NCBI GenBank assembly: GCA_018662325.1
Contig: JABJGM010000010.1
Location: 1 to 52,312, forward strand
DNA: 52,312 bases
Source of the DNA: a bacterium
GTDB taxonomy: Bacteria > Patescibacteriota > Gracilibacteria > UBA1369 > GCA-2718715
Direction of reading: 5' to 3'
Positions 43,568 through 52,185 of the stretch are shown here, piece by piece. Under the pieces are notes generated by a model that was given only the letters and a program-made list of their open reading frames with translations, did not search any database and had not been told where the DNA came from. The position numbers and the translations under genes were made by a program. Position 1 is the first letter of the stretch. Every line of letters starts with the position of its first letter.

Positions 43568-44263
43568 ATGGATTACACAGAACCAATCATTATAAAATCA
43601 CAAGATCTTCAAAGCAACTTAGAAAAAATATCTTTTGGCTACCCGGATCTTAGCTTTGAAAAACAATGCAAAGGTCAAGAATTCAGAAAAGCTGCAAACC
43701 AAATAATCTACGACGTAGCACTAAAAACTATGTCCTTAATTCAAAACCCAGATAAAACTGCCATAGCACTCGCCTGGAGATCCTCGTTACCATTCGCTGA
43801 AAGCTTTAAAGAATTTGGAATAAGCAACTTTATACATTTTGATATATCTAGAGACGAAGAAACTCTCCAACCTGTTTGCACATACATATCAGAAATTCCA
43901 GAACACATTGAAACAATAGTAATTAGCGACCCAATGCTTGCCACAGCTGGAACTGCAAAATTTATGTATGAAAATATGGATCAAGAAAACCGTAATTTTA
44001 TTTTCACAAGCCTTATAAGCGCACCCGAAGGAATTCAAGCCATCCAAAACATAGAAAAAAATCACAATTCTCCAATCATTACAGCTCGCTTAGACTCTCA
44101 TTTAGATGAAAAAGGTTACATAGTGCCAGGAATTGGTGACTTTGGAGACAAATGGTTCTACGATTTAAATATAAATGAATACTTAAACAAACTTCAACAA
44201 GCTCAAATCATAAATAGCAATGACAAAAAACTACTAATAAAAAGAGTAACAGAGACTAACTAA
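43568..44263 (+). CDS. upp: Uracil phosphoribosyltransferase
   Basis: Converts uracil and PRPP to UMP, pyrimidine salvage. 231 aa. The PRPP loop DPMLATAGTA is at 121-130 (usual form DPMLATGGS), and the uracil-binding EKGYIVPGIGDFGDKWF is at 181-197. Early LAWRSSLPFAE corresponds to the flexible arm region. A C-terminal tail of about 30 residues beyond the typical end is unusual. It follows the TrmB-type copies but has its own promoter, so regulation by them is only a possibility. Confidence 0.9.
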   Translation: MDYTEPIIIKSQDLQSNLEKISFGYPDLSFEKQCKGQEFRKAANQIIYDVALKTMSLIQNPDKTAIALAWRSSLPFAESFKEFGISNFIHFDISRDEETLQPVCTYISEIPEHIETIVISDPMLATAGTAKFMYENMDQENRNFIFTSLISAPEGIQAIQNIEKNHNSPIITARLDSHLDEKGYIVPGIGDFGDKWFYDLNINEYLNKLQQAQIINSNDKKLLIKRVTETN

Positions 44264-44264
44264 A

Positions 44265-45359
44265 TTAGTTACTTACGGGAGAAACAGGTTTCACATTCAA
44301 ATCTTTGCTAAAATCATAATTCAACTGCTTCAAAATTTTATCAGCTAAATCCCCCTCCACAAATTCCGGTTGTACAAAATTATGCATAAAATAAGGTAAA
44401 AGCTCAACCGAGCGAACTCCAAGTATATTGAAATTTAATTTCAGCATTATTCCAGCTTTTGTATTAAAAGAAAAAGGCTGATCAAAAACAAAGTTTCCGA
44501 GTGAATAAAAAATATACTTTCCTTTATATTTTTCCATGGACTGAACAACATGTGGATGATGCCCAATTACAACTTCGGCTCCTAAATCAATCGCTTTTCT
44601 TGCAAAATCAATCTGAAACTTATTTGGTTTATTTACATACTCATTTCCAGCATGCATAGACACAAAAACTAACTCTGCACTTTCTTTTGCTAAGCTCATA
44701 CTAGTCTCCAAATTTTCAAAAGACATAAAAGCAGTTCCAGCTGAATTAGCAGTTGCACCGTAACTTTTTGGAACAAAAGCAGGATCCAAAAAAGAAATAA
44801 TCGCTAATTTATAACCATCAACTTCTAATACGGTTGGCTTTAAAGAATCCTGCAAATTAAGACCTAAACCACTATGCAAAATATTTTGATTATCCAAATT
44901 CATGATAGTTTCGACTATCCCCTTTTCTCTAAAATCTGGTGTATGATTATTAGCTAAACTAACCAAATCAAAACCTACATTTTTTAAAACTTCACTTGTA
45001 GAAATATTAGATCGAAATACCATTTCATTATCCATAATTGGGCGGCCATCCATAATTGTCGTCTCTAAATTTGCAAAAGCAAAATCTGCTTTTAAAATTT
45101 CAGCCTTAGTTTTTTCAAAAGGATAATACAAATTATCTCTATTTTTCACAGCTCTTTCAACTGCCCTAGAGTAACTTACATCACCAACTGCCAAAAAGGA
45201 TTTCTCATCATAGATAAAATCTAAAAATGGCAACTTATACTCTATTTGATTCTTTTGAAGATAACGAAAAAAAGAATTAGCCTGCAAGTAATTTAAAGAC
45301 AGACCTCCAAAGATTAAGAATCCAATTAAAAAAATAGAAAAACTAACTCTTTTTAACAT
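44265..45359 (-). CDS. CapA/PgsA-type metallophosphatase-like protein
   Basis: 364 aa. N-terminal membrane anchor (8-25), then a CapA domain: LAVGDVSYS (metal-binding GD), ANLETTI, SLANNHTPDF, and VVIGHHPHVVQSME, with YSLGNFVFDQ. In bacteria CapA proteins take part in making poly-gamma-glutamate capsule, but many family members act on other surface polymers. It is convergent with upp after only 1 bp. Here no other cap gene is nearby, so the polymer is unknown. Confidence 0.88.
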   Translation of the reverse strand: MLKRVSFSIFLIGFLIFGGLSLNYLQANSFFRYLQKNQIEYKLPFLDFIYDEKSFLAVGDVSYSRAVERAVKNRDNLYYPFEKTKAEILKADFAFANLETTIMDGRPIMDNEMVFRSNISTSEVLKNVGFDLVSLANNHTPDFREKGIVETIMNLDNQNILHSGLGLNLQDSLKPTVLEVDGYKLAIISFLDPAFVPKSYGATANSAGTAFMSFENLETSMSLAKESAELVFVSMHAGNEYVNKPNKFQIDFARKAIDLGAEVVIGHHPHVVQSMEKYKGKYIFYSLGNFVFDQPFSFNTKAGIMLKLNFNILGVRSVELLPYFMHNFVQPEFVEGDLADKILKQLNYDFSKDLNVKPVSPVSN

Positions 45360-45402
45360 AAAATTTATTAATTAACATAAAACTAACAATTTATCTTAAA
45401 AA

Positions 45403-46944
45403 TTACAAATCAACATATTGATCCACATCCACACCTTCACTCTTTACAAGAGCCAAATACAAAGCCCTATGTACTATATTCACAGGTACATTAGGCATTA
45501 ACTCCGTATTCTTCCAAACTCTAGTAAAATTAAGATCATCTTTGTTATCAATCTCGTTTTGAACAGCCAAATCAGCATCTAGATTGGAATTGTCTCTCTT
45601 CTGATAACATTCAAAATCAAAACCAAAAATTTCTAACTGTATACTCCCGTCTACCAAAATATTAACTTTATAAGCAAAACCAGTATGATCATTATTAACA
45701 TATCCATTACGCAAAACTACTTCCTCAAGTAATCTTTTTGCTTGTGTTAACAACCTATCTGCTTTAACCAATACAAAATCGCGATAAGAAAATTCAACAT
45801 TAGCGTTCTTCATACCAAAAAAACTTAAAACTTTATCAAGAAAATTTGAAGATTCATATCTTTGAACCAAAGGATGTTTTAAAAACTTTCCTAAATCGGA
45901 TCTAACTTGTTTAAATTCAGACTCAAATTGAGCAGGTCTTTCAAACATTTCAGACACCAACCTAGAATAATCTTCTTCCTTTGACAACAAACCTCCTTCT
46001 TTTTCATAAACAGCAAACTGATAACCATCAGGAAAAGTAACGGAAGCCAAAGGAGTTTCCCAGTTTACCTTAAACATACCTTTTTCCAACACACAATGAT
46101 CCTGAAAATATTGAGCAATCTTAAATTCCTCAAAAGAATTAGCACCAGGTCTATGACCACCTTTTAGAGTGTGTATATGTTTATTTGTTTTCATTTCTTT
46201 AAGAAAAAACACATTAGACCCAACGCTAATTTCATAAACACGATCTTTAAATTGCTTACGTTTTTTCCAATAAATAGGATTTAAAATCTCTTGTTTTTTT
46301 ACAGGATCTTCAATGTCACAATATATTTCTATCCCACTAGGTAAAGTCACATGATCACCTGAATTATTGATTAAATCCTGAGAATCAAAAATCTCTGTCA
46401 TCAAAGCAAGCATCTTTACATCACGTGCAAAACGATATCTCTGAGCTATCATCACTCTTTCTGCATTAGTAATCCCTTCTTGAAAAGTTCCGTCCTGGAC
46501 ATATTTATCCAAAGCAGTCTGAAATTCTTGACTATCGATATCAAAAAACAACGACAAGCGTCTAATTATTTCTTCAGGAGTCTGCAATCGAGGAGCATAA
46601 GTTATATCTGGCTTAATTTGTTCATCTTCTACTGCGTTCAAACTTACATAGCTTAATATTTGATTTGAAAATTTACTAATCAATTTATGAATTGAATTAT
46701 CAGATGACAATTTATCTAAAAATTTCCGAGGCAAATCTTCACCAACAGAAGCATTACTAAAACCCAACACTAAAGATCTTATTTCAGCATCAGCTAATAA
46801 TTTTCGACGAATAGACTCAGTGATTAACAACCATTGTTTATCTATATCACGAATATTATAACCCAGTAAGGATTCTGTATCTAATACAGGAACTCTCTTC
46901 GGAATATTTTCCAATAAATTTTTATTTTTTTTGAGGTCTTTCAT
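45403..46944 (-). CDS. Unknown protein with a possible protein-kinase/APH-like fold
   Basis: 513 aa. The first 230 residues are helical. The remainder resembles kinase-fold proteins: FFLKEMKT (Lys 249 as the ATP lysine), SFEEFKIAQYF (270-280; a Glu of the C helix), a hinge-like FAVYEKEGG, and a late block DHTGFAYKVNILVDGS... ending IFGFDFE (445), which mirrors the H-x7-N-I-L ... D-F catalytic segment of aminoglycoside-phosphotransferase-like kinases (His 420, Asn 428, Asp 443). The HGD aspartate is not conserved here, so it may be inactive. Pattern reading only. Own promoter at 46968. Confidence 0.4.
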   Translation of the reverse strand: MKDLKKNKNLLENIPKRVPVLDTESLLGYNIRDIDKQWLLITESIRRKLLADAEIRSLVLGFSNASVGEDLPRKFLDKLSSDNSIHKLISKFSNQILSYVSLNAVEDEQIKPDITYAPRLQTPEEIIRRLSLFFDIDSQEFQTALDKYVQDGTFQEGITNAERVMIAQRYRFARDVKMLALMTEIFDSQDLINNSGDHVTLPSGIEIYCDIEDPVKKQEILNPIYWKKRKQFKDRVYEISVGSNVFFLKEMKTNKHIHTLKGGHRPGANSFEEFKIAQYFQDHCVLEKGMFKVNWETPLASVTFPDGYQFAVYEKEGGLLSKEEDYSRLVSEMFERPAQFESEFKQVRSDLGKFLKHPLVQRYESSNFLDKVLSFFGMKNANVEFSYRDFVLVKADRLLTQAKRLLEEVVLRNGYVNNDHTGFAYKVNILVDGSIQLEIFGFDFECYQKRDNSNLDADLAVQNEIDNKDDLNFTRVWKNTELMPNVPVNIVHRALYLALVKSEGVDVDQYVDL

Positions 46945-46967
46945 AGATTCACAATTACCATCATTGT

Positions 46968-46996
46968 ATTATACATAAAAAAGGAAATTTTGTAAA
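46968..46996 (-). promoter_or_regulatory. Promoter of the 45403 gene
   Basis: On the minus strand TTTACA (46991-46996), 17-bp spacer, TATAAT (46968-46973). Start near 46961, 17 nt before the ATG at 46944. Confidence 0.75.
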
Positions 46997-47279
46997 CGAC
47001 GCAATCAACAAAGAGATTAGATTAACTGTAAGCGCAACAATGTAAATACATACTGACCTTTTATTTACAAAAAGTTAGTCTTTAAAAAATTTAAAAATAT
47101 TACTTTCAATATTAAAACTGAAGATATCAAACATAGAAAAAAAGAAGAATTCAATTAAACCATTAAGTTAAGTGACAAAGAAAGAAAGAATCAATCATGA
47201 ATCTAATCAAGGAAGAGGTTTAGTAAACGAACCTTAAGTCAAAGAACATATCAAGTTTATTAAAACATAATTCTATAAA
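46997..47279. other. Intergenic stretch without a recognisable gene
   Basis: Apart from the promoter at 46968-46996, the 335 bp between 46944 and 47280 contain only a weak hairpin (ACTGAC.../...GTTAGT, about 47055-47085) and short AT runs. I see no RNA gene or long frame. Confidence 0.4.
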
Positions 47280-47936
47280 TTGTATAAAAGCATAAAAAAT
47301 TACAGCAAAAAACTAAAAAGCATTCAAATAACCAACCCAAATAAATGGAGTGAATTACATTCTAAAATTAAAGGGATCATGATTGTGGGCTCAACATGCT
47401 CGGGAAAATCAACTATTGTAAATCAAATTCGAAATTCTTTAAAAAAAGTTAAAGTTCCTAAAAGAATAATAACCAGACCTCAAAGGCTGAATGATAATTT
47501 AATAGAAAATACATTTCGAACAAAAGATGAATTCCAAAAAATGATTACAAATCATGAAATTGGACTTAATTGGACTAGAAAAATGGAAGGAAAACGTGAA
47601 GAACAATATGGATTTGAAATTGTTGCAAAGGAAAAGTTTGCAGTATATTCAGGTAATAATGCCTTGTATAACAATAAAGAAAGCGTAAGACCAAAAGAAC
47701 TATTAGAAAACCATTTATATGTAGGAATATACGCACCTGATAAAATTCGCAAAGAAAGACTTTTAGAAAGATCGCCAGACATGAAAACTGAAGAAGTATC
47801 ATACAGATTAAATGATAAATCTGAAAATATCTTAGAACACTGTCACATAATTGTGAATAATTTTGATTCATACCAAAAAAATAGTGGAAAAGAACTTATG
47901 GATTTAATCAATTTCCTGCAAAATAATTTTGAATAA
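47280..47936 (+). CDS. Guanylate-kinase-like P-loop kinase
   Basis: 218 aa. Walker A GSTCSGKST (about 37-45), then IITRPQRLNDNLIENTF and KDEFQKMI, which resemble the GMP-binding segment of guanylate kinase and PhnN. The region is longer than in PhnN and lacks the usual TRxxRxGE spelling, so substrate specificity is uncertain. The frame opens with TTG at 47280; a later ATG at 47379 lies too close to the P-loop strand to be preferred. N-terminal 33 residues are basic and of unknown role. It stands alone. Confidence 0.65.
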   Translation: MYKSIKNYSKKLKSIQITNPNKWSELHSKIKGIMIVGSTCSGKSTIVNQIRNSLKKVKVPKRIITRPQRLNDNLIENTFRTKDEFQKMITNHEIGLNWTRKMEGKREEQYGFEIVAKEKFAVYSGNNALYNNKESVRPKELLENHLYVGIYAPDKIRKERLLERSPDMKTEEVSYRLNDKSENILEHCHIIVNNFDSYQKNSGKELMDLINFLQNNFE

Positions 47937-47939
47937 CAC

Positions 47940-48190
47940 AAAAAGGAATTAGGCATAACTAAGTATGCAATTACCAAGCAATTTCTATATTGTGTCTAAC
48001 AATCAGAATTGCACCCTATCTTGTCTTATAAGCTCCTAAGTAGATTAAAATAAATTTCAGAAAGCTATGCATATTAGTTGTAAAAATAGATAGTTGGATT
48101 TTTCAACTTAAGATATATCTCAATTTATATTTTCAATTTTCCCTTCTAATTAATTGAATTAATAACTTTTTATTCTAAAAATACATTTTG
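47940..48190. other. Intergenic stretch before cspA, nothing recognised
   Basis: About 250 bp of AT-rich sequence with no open frame of note and one 5-bp hairpin (AGTTG/CAACT). It carries no signal I can name. Confidence 0.4.
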
Positions 48191-48192
48191 TC

Positions 48193-48221
48193 TTTACTAA
48201 AACAATTGTTTGTTGTAAGAT
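48193..48221 (+). promoter_or_regulatory. Promoter of the cold-shock gene
   Basis: TTTACT (48193-48198), 17-bp spacer, TAAGAT (48216-48221). Start near 48228, giving an 85-90 nt leader. Confidence 0.65.
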
Positions 48222-48234
48222 GGACGTGTCACGC

Positions 48235-48282
48235 TTTATATGATTCTTGCAGTTTATAGTAAACCTATATGAGTCATATAAA
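48235..48282 (+). promoter_or_regulatory. Leader hairpin of the cold-shock mRNA
   Basis: TTTATATGATTC (48235-48246) pairs with GAGTCATATAAA (48271-48282), 12 bp with one G-U pair, and the loop holds a smaller hairpin GTTTA-TAG-TAAAC. It lies in the untranslated leader 32 bp before the start codon. Such leaders of csp mRNAs can refold with temperature in E. coli; function here is inferred. Confidence 0.6.
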
Positions 48283-48314
48283 TAAGTTGATAAAATATTT
48301 TTATAAAAAACAAT

Positions 48315-48518
48315 ATGCAAACTGGAAAAATAGCTAGATTAACTGATAAAGGTTTTGGGTTTATCGCTCAAGATGGAGAATCAAAAAACATTTTCTTTCA
48401 CTCAAATGAACTTGTAGACGTAAGATTTGATGACCTTAAAGAAGGTGACCTAGTAACATTTAACGTTGCTGAAGGACCAAAAGGACTTAATGCTACAAAT
48501 GTACAACTAGCTAATTAA
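48315..48518 (+). CDS. Cold-shock domain protein (CspA family)
   Basis: 67 aa single cold-shock domain that binds single-stranded RNA and DNA. RNP1 KGFGFI (about 12-17) and RNP2 IFFHS (26-30), with the characteristic ending NATNVQL. The gene is a single-gene unit: promoter, structured leader, terminator. Confidence 0.94.
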   Translation: MQTGKIARLTDKGFGFIAQDGESKNIFFHSNELVDVRFDDLKEGDLVTFNVAEGPKGLNATNVQLAN

Positions 48519-48563
48519 TATAGCCACAGAAAATTGATCCAATCTTTTTAGTAAGAAGATCAA

Positions 48564-48596
48564 AAAAAAGCTCTTTATAAAAAAAGAGCTTTTTTT
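48564..48596 (+). terminator. Terminator of the cold-shock gene
   Basis: AAAAAAGCTCTTT / AAAGAGCTTTTTT pair with a short A-rich loop, followed by Ts. Confidence 0.88.
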
Positions 48597-48611
48597 AATG
48601 CTAAGAGGAAA

Positions 48612-48842
48612 CTAATCCTTACAAGTTAAACAAGTAGTAGCTGCTAAATACAAAGCAGACAAACCAACTAAACAATAAACAATAGTCGGAAGCATTTCTA
48701 CTGAAGAAAATAGCATTTGCACTAGATCCATATCAAAGAAACCAACCATTCCCCAATTCAAACCACCAACAATGGTTAAAACTGAAGCTATTTTATAAAG
48801 CATGCTTTTATTTGAACACATAATCAAAAAAGTTAAATACAT
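48612..48842 (-). CDS. DUF378 membrane protein
   Basis: 76 aa (or 69 from the second Met at 48821). Two membrane segments with VGGLNWGMVGFF between them, the DUF378/YuzA signature, and a last segment VYCLVGLSALYLA. Function of the family is unknown. It ends with three Cys (TTCLTCKD). Stands alone. Confidence 0.9.
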   Translation of the reverse strand: MYLTFLIMCSNKSMLYKIASVLTIVGGLNWGMVGFFDMDLVQMLFSSVEMLPTIVYCLVGLSALYLAATTCLTCKD

Positions 48843-48901
48843 TATAAATATACATCAATTGTATCTTCATAACAAAAAATTAAACTTGTCAAAACTAGCG
48901 C

Positions 48902-49513
48902 TTAATGAATTGAAACAGACTCAACGCTAGTTCCACAGAATAAATTTGTAAATTTATTAACTTGCATTAAACTAATTTCAAAATCTTCAAATGTAAGTTC
49001 ACTTTTTAGCAAACCTAAAGCAATTTCTAATTTATTTAAAAAGATCTCTTGATCAACATGTGATATAAGCAATGGCTTTGCGGATCTTTCCAAAATAATA
49101 TCTCTTAGAGAATCAGGTAATTGCATTATCTGGTTTTTCATTAACATAAAATCTTGAGAATCTTGAATGTTATTATTTAAATAATTAATAATTATCTGAG
49201 TCGTCAAAGGAAATAAAAAATCGTTAACTATACGTTGATAAGCAAAAGGATACTTACCAAAAATAATAGCCATTAACTTAGGCAGTGTACTGATATCATA
49301 TTGTAAAGTACTAACATCAATATGTTTCAATGAAGTTTTCGCGCAATCATTTAAAACTTCTGTCAAATCATCCGCTGAATCAAAAACATTATAAAAACCT
49401 TCAAGATTAACAACAGAACTTTCAAGACTAGAAGCAACAAGACTTTGATTAAGATCACCAAATAAATCAGATTTTTTAGATTTAGCTTTAAATTTTGGTT
49501 TTATTTTTTTCAT
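48902..49513 (-). CDS. Unknown helical protein, paralogue of the 28930 gene
   Basis: 203 aa. A lysine-rich start (KKIKPKFKAKSKK) is followed by a helical domain. It shares with the 205-aa product at 28930 the blocks DDLTEVLNDCAKTSLK and LPDSLRDIILERSAKPLLIS. The shared domain is about 150 residues. No family found. The lysine-rich start is absent in the paralogue and might target RNA or membrane. Single gene. Confidence 0.6.
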   Translation of the reverse strand: MKKIKPKFKAKSKKSDLFGDLNQSLVASSLESSVVNLEGFYNVFDSADDLTEVLNDCAKTSLKHIDVSTLQYDISTLPKLMAIIFGKYPFAYQRIVNDFLFPLTTQIIINYLNNNIQDSQDFMLMKNQIMQLPDSLRDIILERSAKPLLISHVDQEIFLNKLEIALGLLKSELTFEDFEISLMQVNKFTNLFCGTSVESVSIH

Positions 49514-49592
49514 GATTATGAGTTAGTAAGATTAAATACTAACACATTATAAAGATAAGACAATTTAATTGAATTTAAATATAAAAGTAAAA

Positions 49593-50744
49593 CTAGATAT
49601 CTAACTCAGCTTTATGAAATGCAATATAAGCAATAAACATAATCAAAGCTAAAATCAGAGATACTACAGTAAATGAAAAACTAATTAAATAACCCAATAT
49701 AAAAGTCAAAAACATTCTAAAAAATTGATTCAACATACTAACTCCAGAAAAAAAAGTGGATCTAAAAGAACCTTCTAAATGAGCATTAATGTCTTGGTTC
49801 AAAAAAGTGTTTCGCGTCATTCCAATACCCACAATTAAAACCAAACTAATTGAACCTATCCAAACATTGGAAGAAAGACCTAATAATAAGAATAACAAAG
49901 CAATCAAAAGCTGAGAATTCTTAATATAAAAACCAAGAGAGCGTTTAAAGTAAGGTACCAGAAAATTAATCAAAACTTGCATCACAACCATTCCAGCATG
50001 TAATACACCAAAAGCATAAACTGAAGCTGAGAAAGATTGTAAAAAGGGCTGATAAAGCCAAATTCCCATAAAAGCAACTGCCGGAACAAAAGCTAAATCA
50101 AAAGCAAGAATCTTTAGCTTACGATTTGTTTTCAAAACATCAACAACAGATTTAAGAACACCTTTATTTCTTTCAATCTCGGATTCATTTTCCTCTTTAA
50201 TATCTTTCATCAAAATAGCTGAAATCAAACCACAAAAACATGCAATACCAGTAATAAAATAAATATTCTCTAGACCAAAATAATCAGTCAAAAAAACACC
50301 ACTCAAAGCAGAAATAAAAATCCCAATTAAACCAAGATTAGACAAATACCCTAGATTTCTTTTATAATTAGGCATTGAATCAACTTTTTGATGACTATCA
50401 TAAAACAAACTACCAAAAGCACCAGATGTTAAAGCAAAACCAAGTGCAATTAAAAACTCAGCCACCATCGCATCAAAAAAAGAATTAGCCTTAAACATCA
50501 AATAACTTGCAACAACTGCAGAAACAGATCCTAAAACAACAGACAGTTTTCGAGAAAACTTATCTGCGATTACACCAGTTGGAACTTCTAAAGCAAAAAT
50601 AAAAAAACTAAATAAACCTTGCAGATAAAAAAACTCAGAAGTAGAAAGCCCTACAATATTAGAAAAATACAAAAGCATAACCGGAGAAAAAAAATGTAAT
50701 CCATTAAAAAACTTGAATGCAAATGATAAATATATATTTTTCAA
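49593..50744 (-). CDS. MFS transporter, paralogue of the 34527 gene
   Basis: 383 aa, twelve membrane segments. Motif A TGVIADKFSRKLSVVLG between TM2 and TM3, and a basic/acidic cytosolic middle loop around 180-200. Probably a small-molecule exporter; substrate unknown. Similar length and motifs to the MFS gene at 34527. No obvious operon partner. Confidence 0.88.
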   Translation of the reverse strand: MKNIYLSFAFKFFNGLHFFSPVMLLYFSNIVGLSTSEFFYLQGLFSFFIFALEVPTGVIADKFSRKLSVVLGSVSAVVASYLMFKANSFFDAMVAEFLIALGFALTSGAFGSLFYDSHQKVDSMPNYKRNLGYLSNLGLIGIFISALSGVFLTDYFGLENIYFITGIACFCGLISAILMKDIKEENESEIERNKGVLKSVVDVLKTNRKLKILAFDLAFVPAVAFMGIWLYQPFLQSFSASVYAFGVLHAGMVVMQVLINFLVPYFKRSLGFYIKNSQLLIALLFLLLGLSSNVWIGSISLVLIVGIGMTRNTFLNQDINAHLEGSFRSTFFSGVSMLNQFFRMFLTFILGYLISFSFTVVSLILALIMFIAYIAFHKAELDI

Positions 50745-50818
50745 AATTTCATATTATTTATAGCTACTTATTCTATAGCATTGTATTTAACAATGTCAAA
50801 GTAATAAACTTAAAATCA

Positions 50819-51361
50819 TTAACCTTTTGAATACTCAAAAAGATTTAGATACTTTCTAGTTACTATAAATAGTAAAAACGGAAACAAATAAATAAGTCTA
50901 AAAGTAAAAGGAATCAAAAGAAGCAAATTTAATCCAAAAAGACTAATTACAAAGTTCCTATTGAAAACTGCTGGCTTCATTTTTTTAAAAGTCTTAAGCA
51001 AAGAATCTTTTAAATTTAAATCAAAAATCAAAATAGTAAAACCATTTAATCCAACAAGAGACATAAAAACAAAATAAAAATTTAAATAAATAATTCTCAA
51101 AACTCCATCTAAGAAAAAATATGGAGAACTCAAAACTCCAAAGACTAAGGACCAAACCGTTAAACTAAAAAGAGTATTCAATTTTAAACAATGAACATTT
51201 GTAATCTTAAACTCATAAAAAACTCTTTTAAGGACAAACAGAAGCAAAAAATATAAAGCAATTAAATTTAAAAATCCTCCCTGCAAGATATAAAATAAAA
51301 AAGTAAAAAATGTGTAAATTCCTAAAAGACAAATATCTAAAATATAATTTTTATTCAGCAT
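50819..51361 (-). CDS. Polytopic membrane protein, unknown
   Basis: 180 aa from ATG 51361 (the frame continues to a TTG at 51391). Five or six hydrophobic segments; a cytosolic loop KDSLLKTFKKMKPAVFNRNF lies between the fourth and fifth. No recognised family. It sits after the FMN reductase and before the MFS gene, each about 75 bp away or more. Confidence 0.6.
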   Translation of the reverse strand: MLNKNYILDICLLGIYTFFTFLFYILQGGFLNLIALYFLLLFVLKRVFYEFKITNVHCLKLNTLFSLTVWSLVFGVLSSPYFFLDGVLRIIYLNFYFVFMSLVGLNGFTILIFDLNLKDSLLKTFKKMKPAVFNRNFVISLFGLNLLLLIPFTFRLIYLFPFLLFIVTRKYLNLFEYSKG

Positions 51362-51466
51362 ATTGTTTAGTTCGTTTATACAATTATACAAGTAAACGAT
51401 TTAGCTAAAAAAAGTTTACTACACAAAGTATAGCAAACTCTAAAAATTCCTAAAAGGTATTCCCAC

Positions 51467-52051
51467 CTACATTCCGTAAGGATAATCTTCTAAATTTATC
51501 AAACCTGAATCTTGAAGTGGAGCTAATAACTCAGCATGCTTAATTAATAAATTTAACCCATAATCAAGCCTCTTTCTTAAGTAAGAATCATCAGCTTTAT
51601 CATTAAACATATTTGCACAATCTCTAACAATTAAATGCTCAGGCAAATACATTATTTGATTATTTTTATAAGATGACATTCTTAGTTCAGCAATTGGATA
51701 AGCTCCGCCTCGTGAAGCAGACACTCCTATTAAATAAGCGGGTTTAAACATAAAACCTCCACTCATCAACATAAAGTTCTTTAAACCTGGAGTAACCATA
51801 CCTCCCCACTCCGGAGACATTACAACATAAGCGTCGCAACTTGAAATATTCTCTTGTAAATCATTAAGTGTATTTTTCACCAAATCAGATTCATCATCCC
51901 AAGCATCCTCGGACCATAAAGGCAATGGATTGTCTTTTAATGAATAATGGAAAACTTCAACACCCTTTTTTTCTAATTCCTCTTTTACAAACAAAGATAT
52001 TCTATCAGTTTCACAAGCTCTATGACTTCCTGAAATCACTGCAATTTTCAT
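51467..52051 (-). CDS. NADPH-dependent FMN reductase family protein
   Basis: 194 aa flavodoxin-like. The FMN phosphate loop ISGSHRACETDRIS is at 6-19, the isoalloxazine loop SPEWGGMVTPGLKN at about 99-112, and SASRGGAYP at about 131-139. Reduces FMN, quinones or chromate-type acceptors with NAD(P)H in characterised relatives. An ATG at 52051 precedes the first strand directly. Monocistronic. Confidence 0.88.
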   Translation of the reverse strand: MKIAVISGSHRACETDRISLFVKEELEKKGVEVFHYSLKDNPLPLWSEDAWDDESDLVKNTLNDLQENISSCDAYVVMSPEWGGMVTPGLKNFMLMSGGFMFKPAYLIGVSASRGGAYPIAELRMSSYKNNQIMYLPEHLIVRDCANMFNDKADDSYLRKRLDYGLNLLIKHAELLAPLQDSGLINLEDYPYGM

Positions 52052-52107
52052 AATAATTTTTTTTATTAAATTTATTTATATAAAATATAACACAAAATAT
52101 TAATTCA

Positions 52108-52185
52108 CAAAAGCCCCTCCCAGCAGTAGCTACAGAACCAAAAGTAGGCTCTGAAGGATCACAATGAATTAGGCGATTATTAGTA
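52108..52185. other. GC-richer intergenic island at the window end
   Basis: In an otherwise AT-rich 260-bp stretch with no gene, 52108-52185 is clearly richer in G and C, contains a CAGAACC/GGCTCTG pairing with one mismatch and can be read without stops in a short frame on either strand (for example ending with VATEPKVGSEGSQ on the plus strand). It could be a structured RNA or a small repeat element. A further hairpin TATGTAC-N10-GTACATA lies at 52196-52219. Confidence 0.3.
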
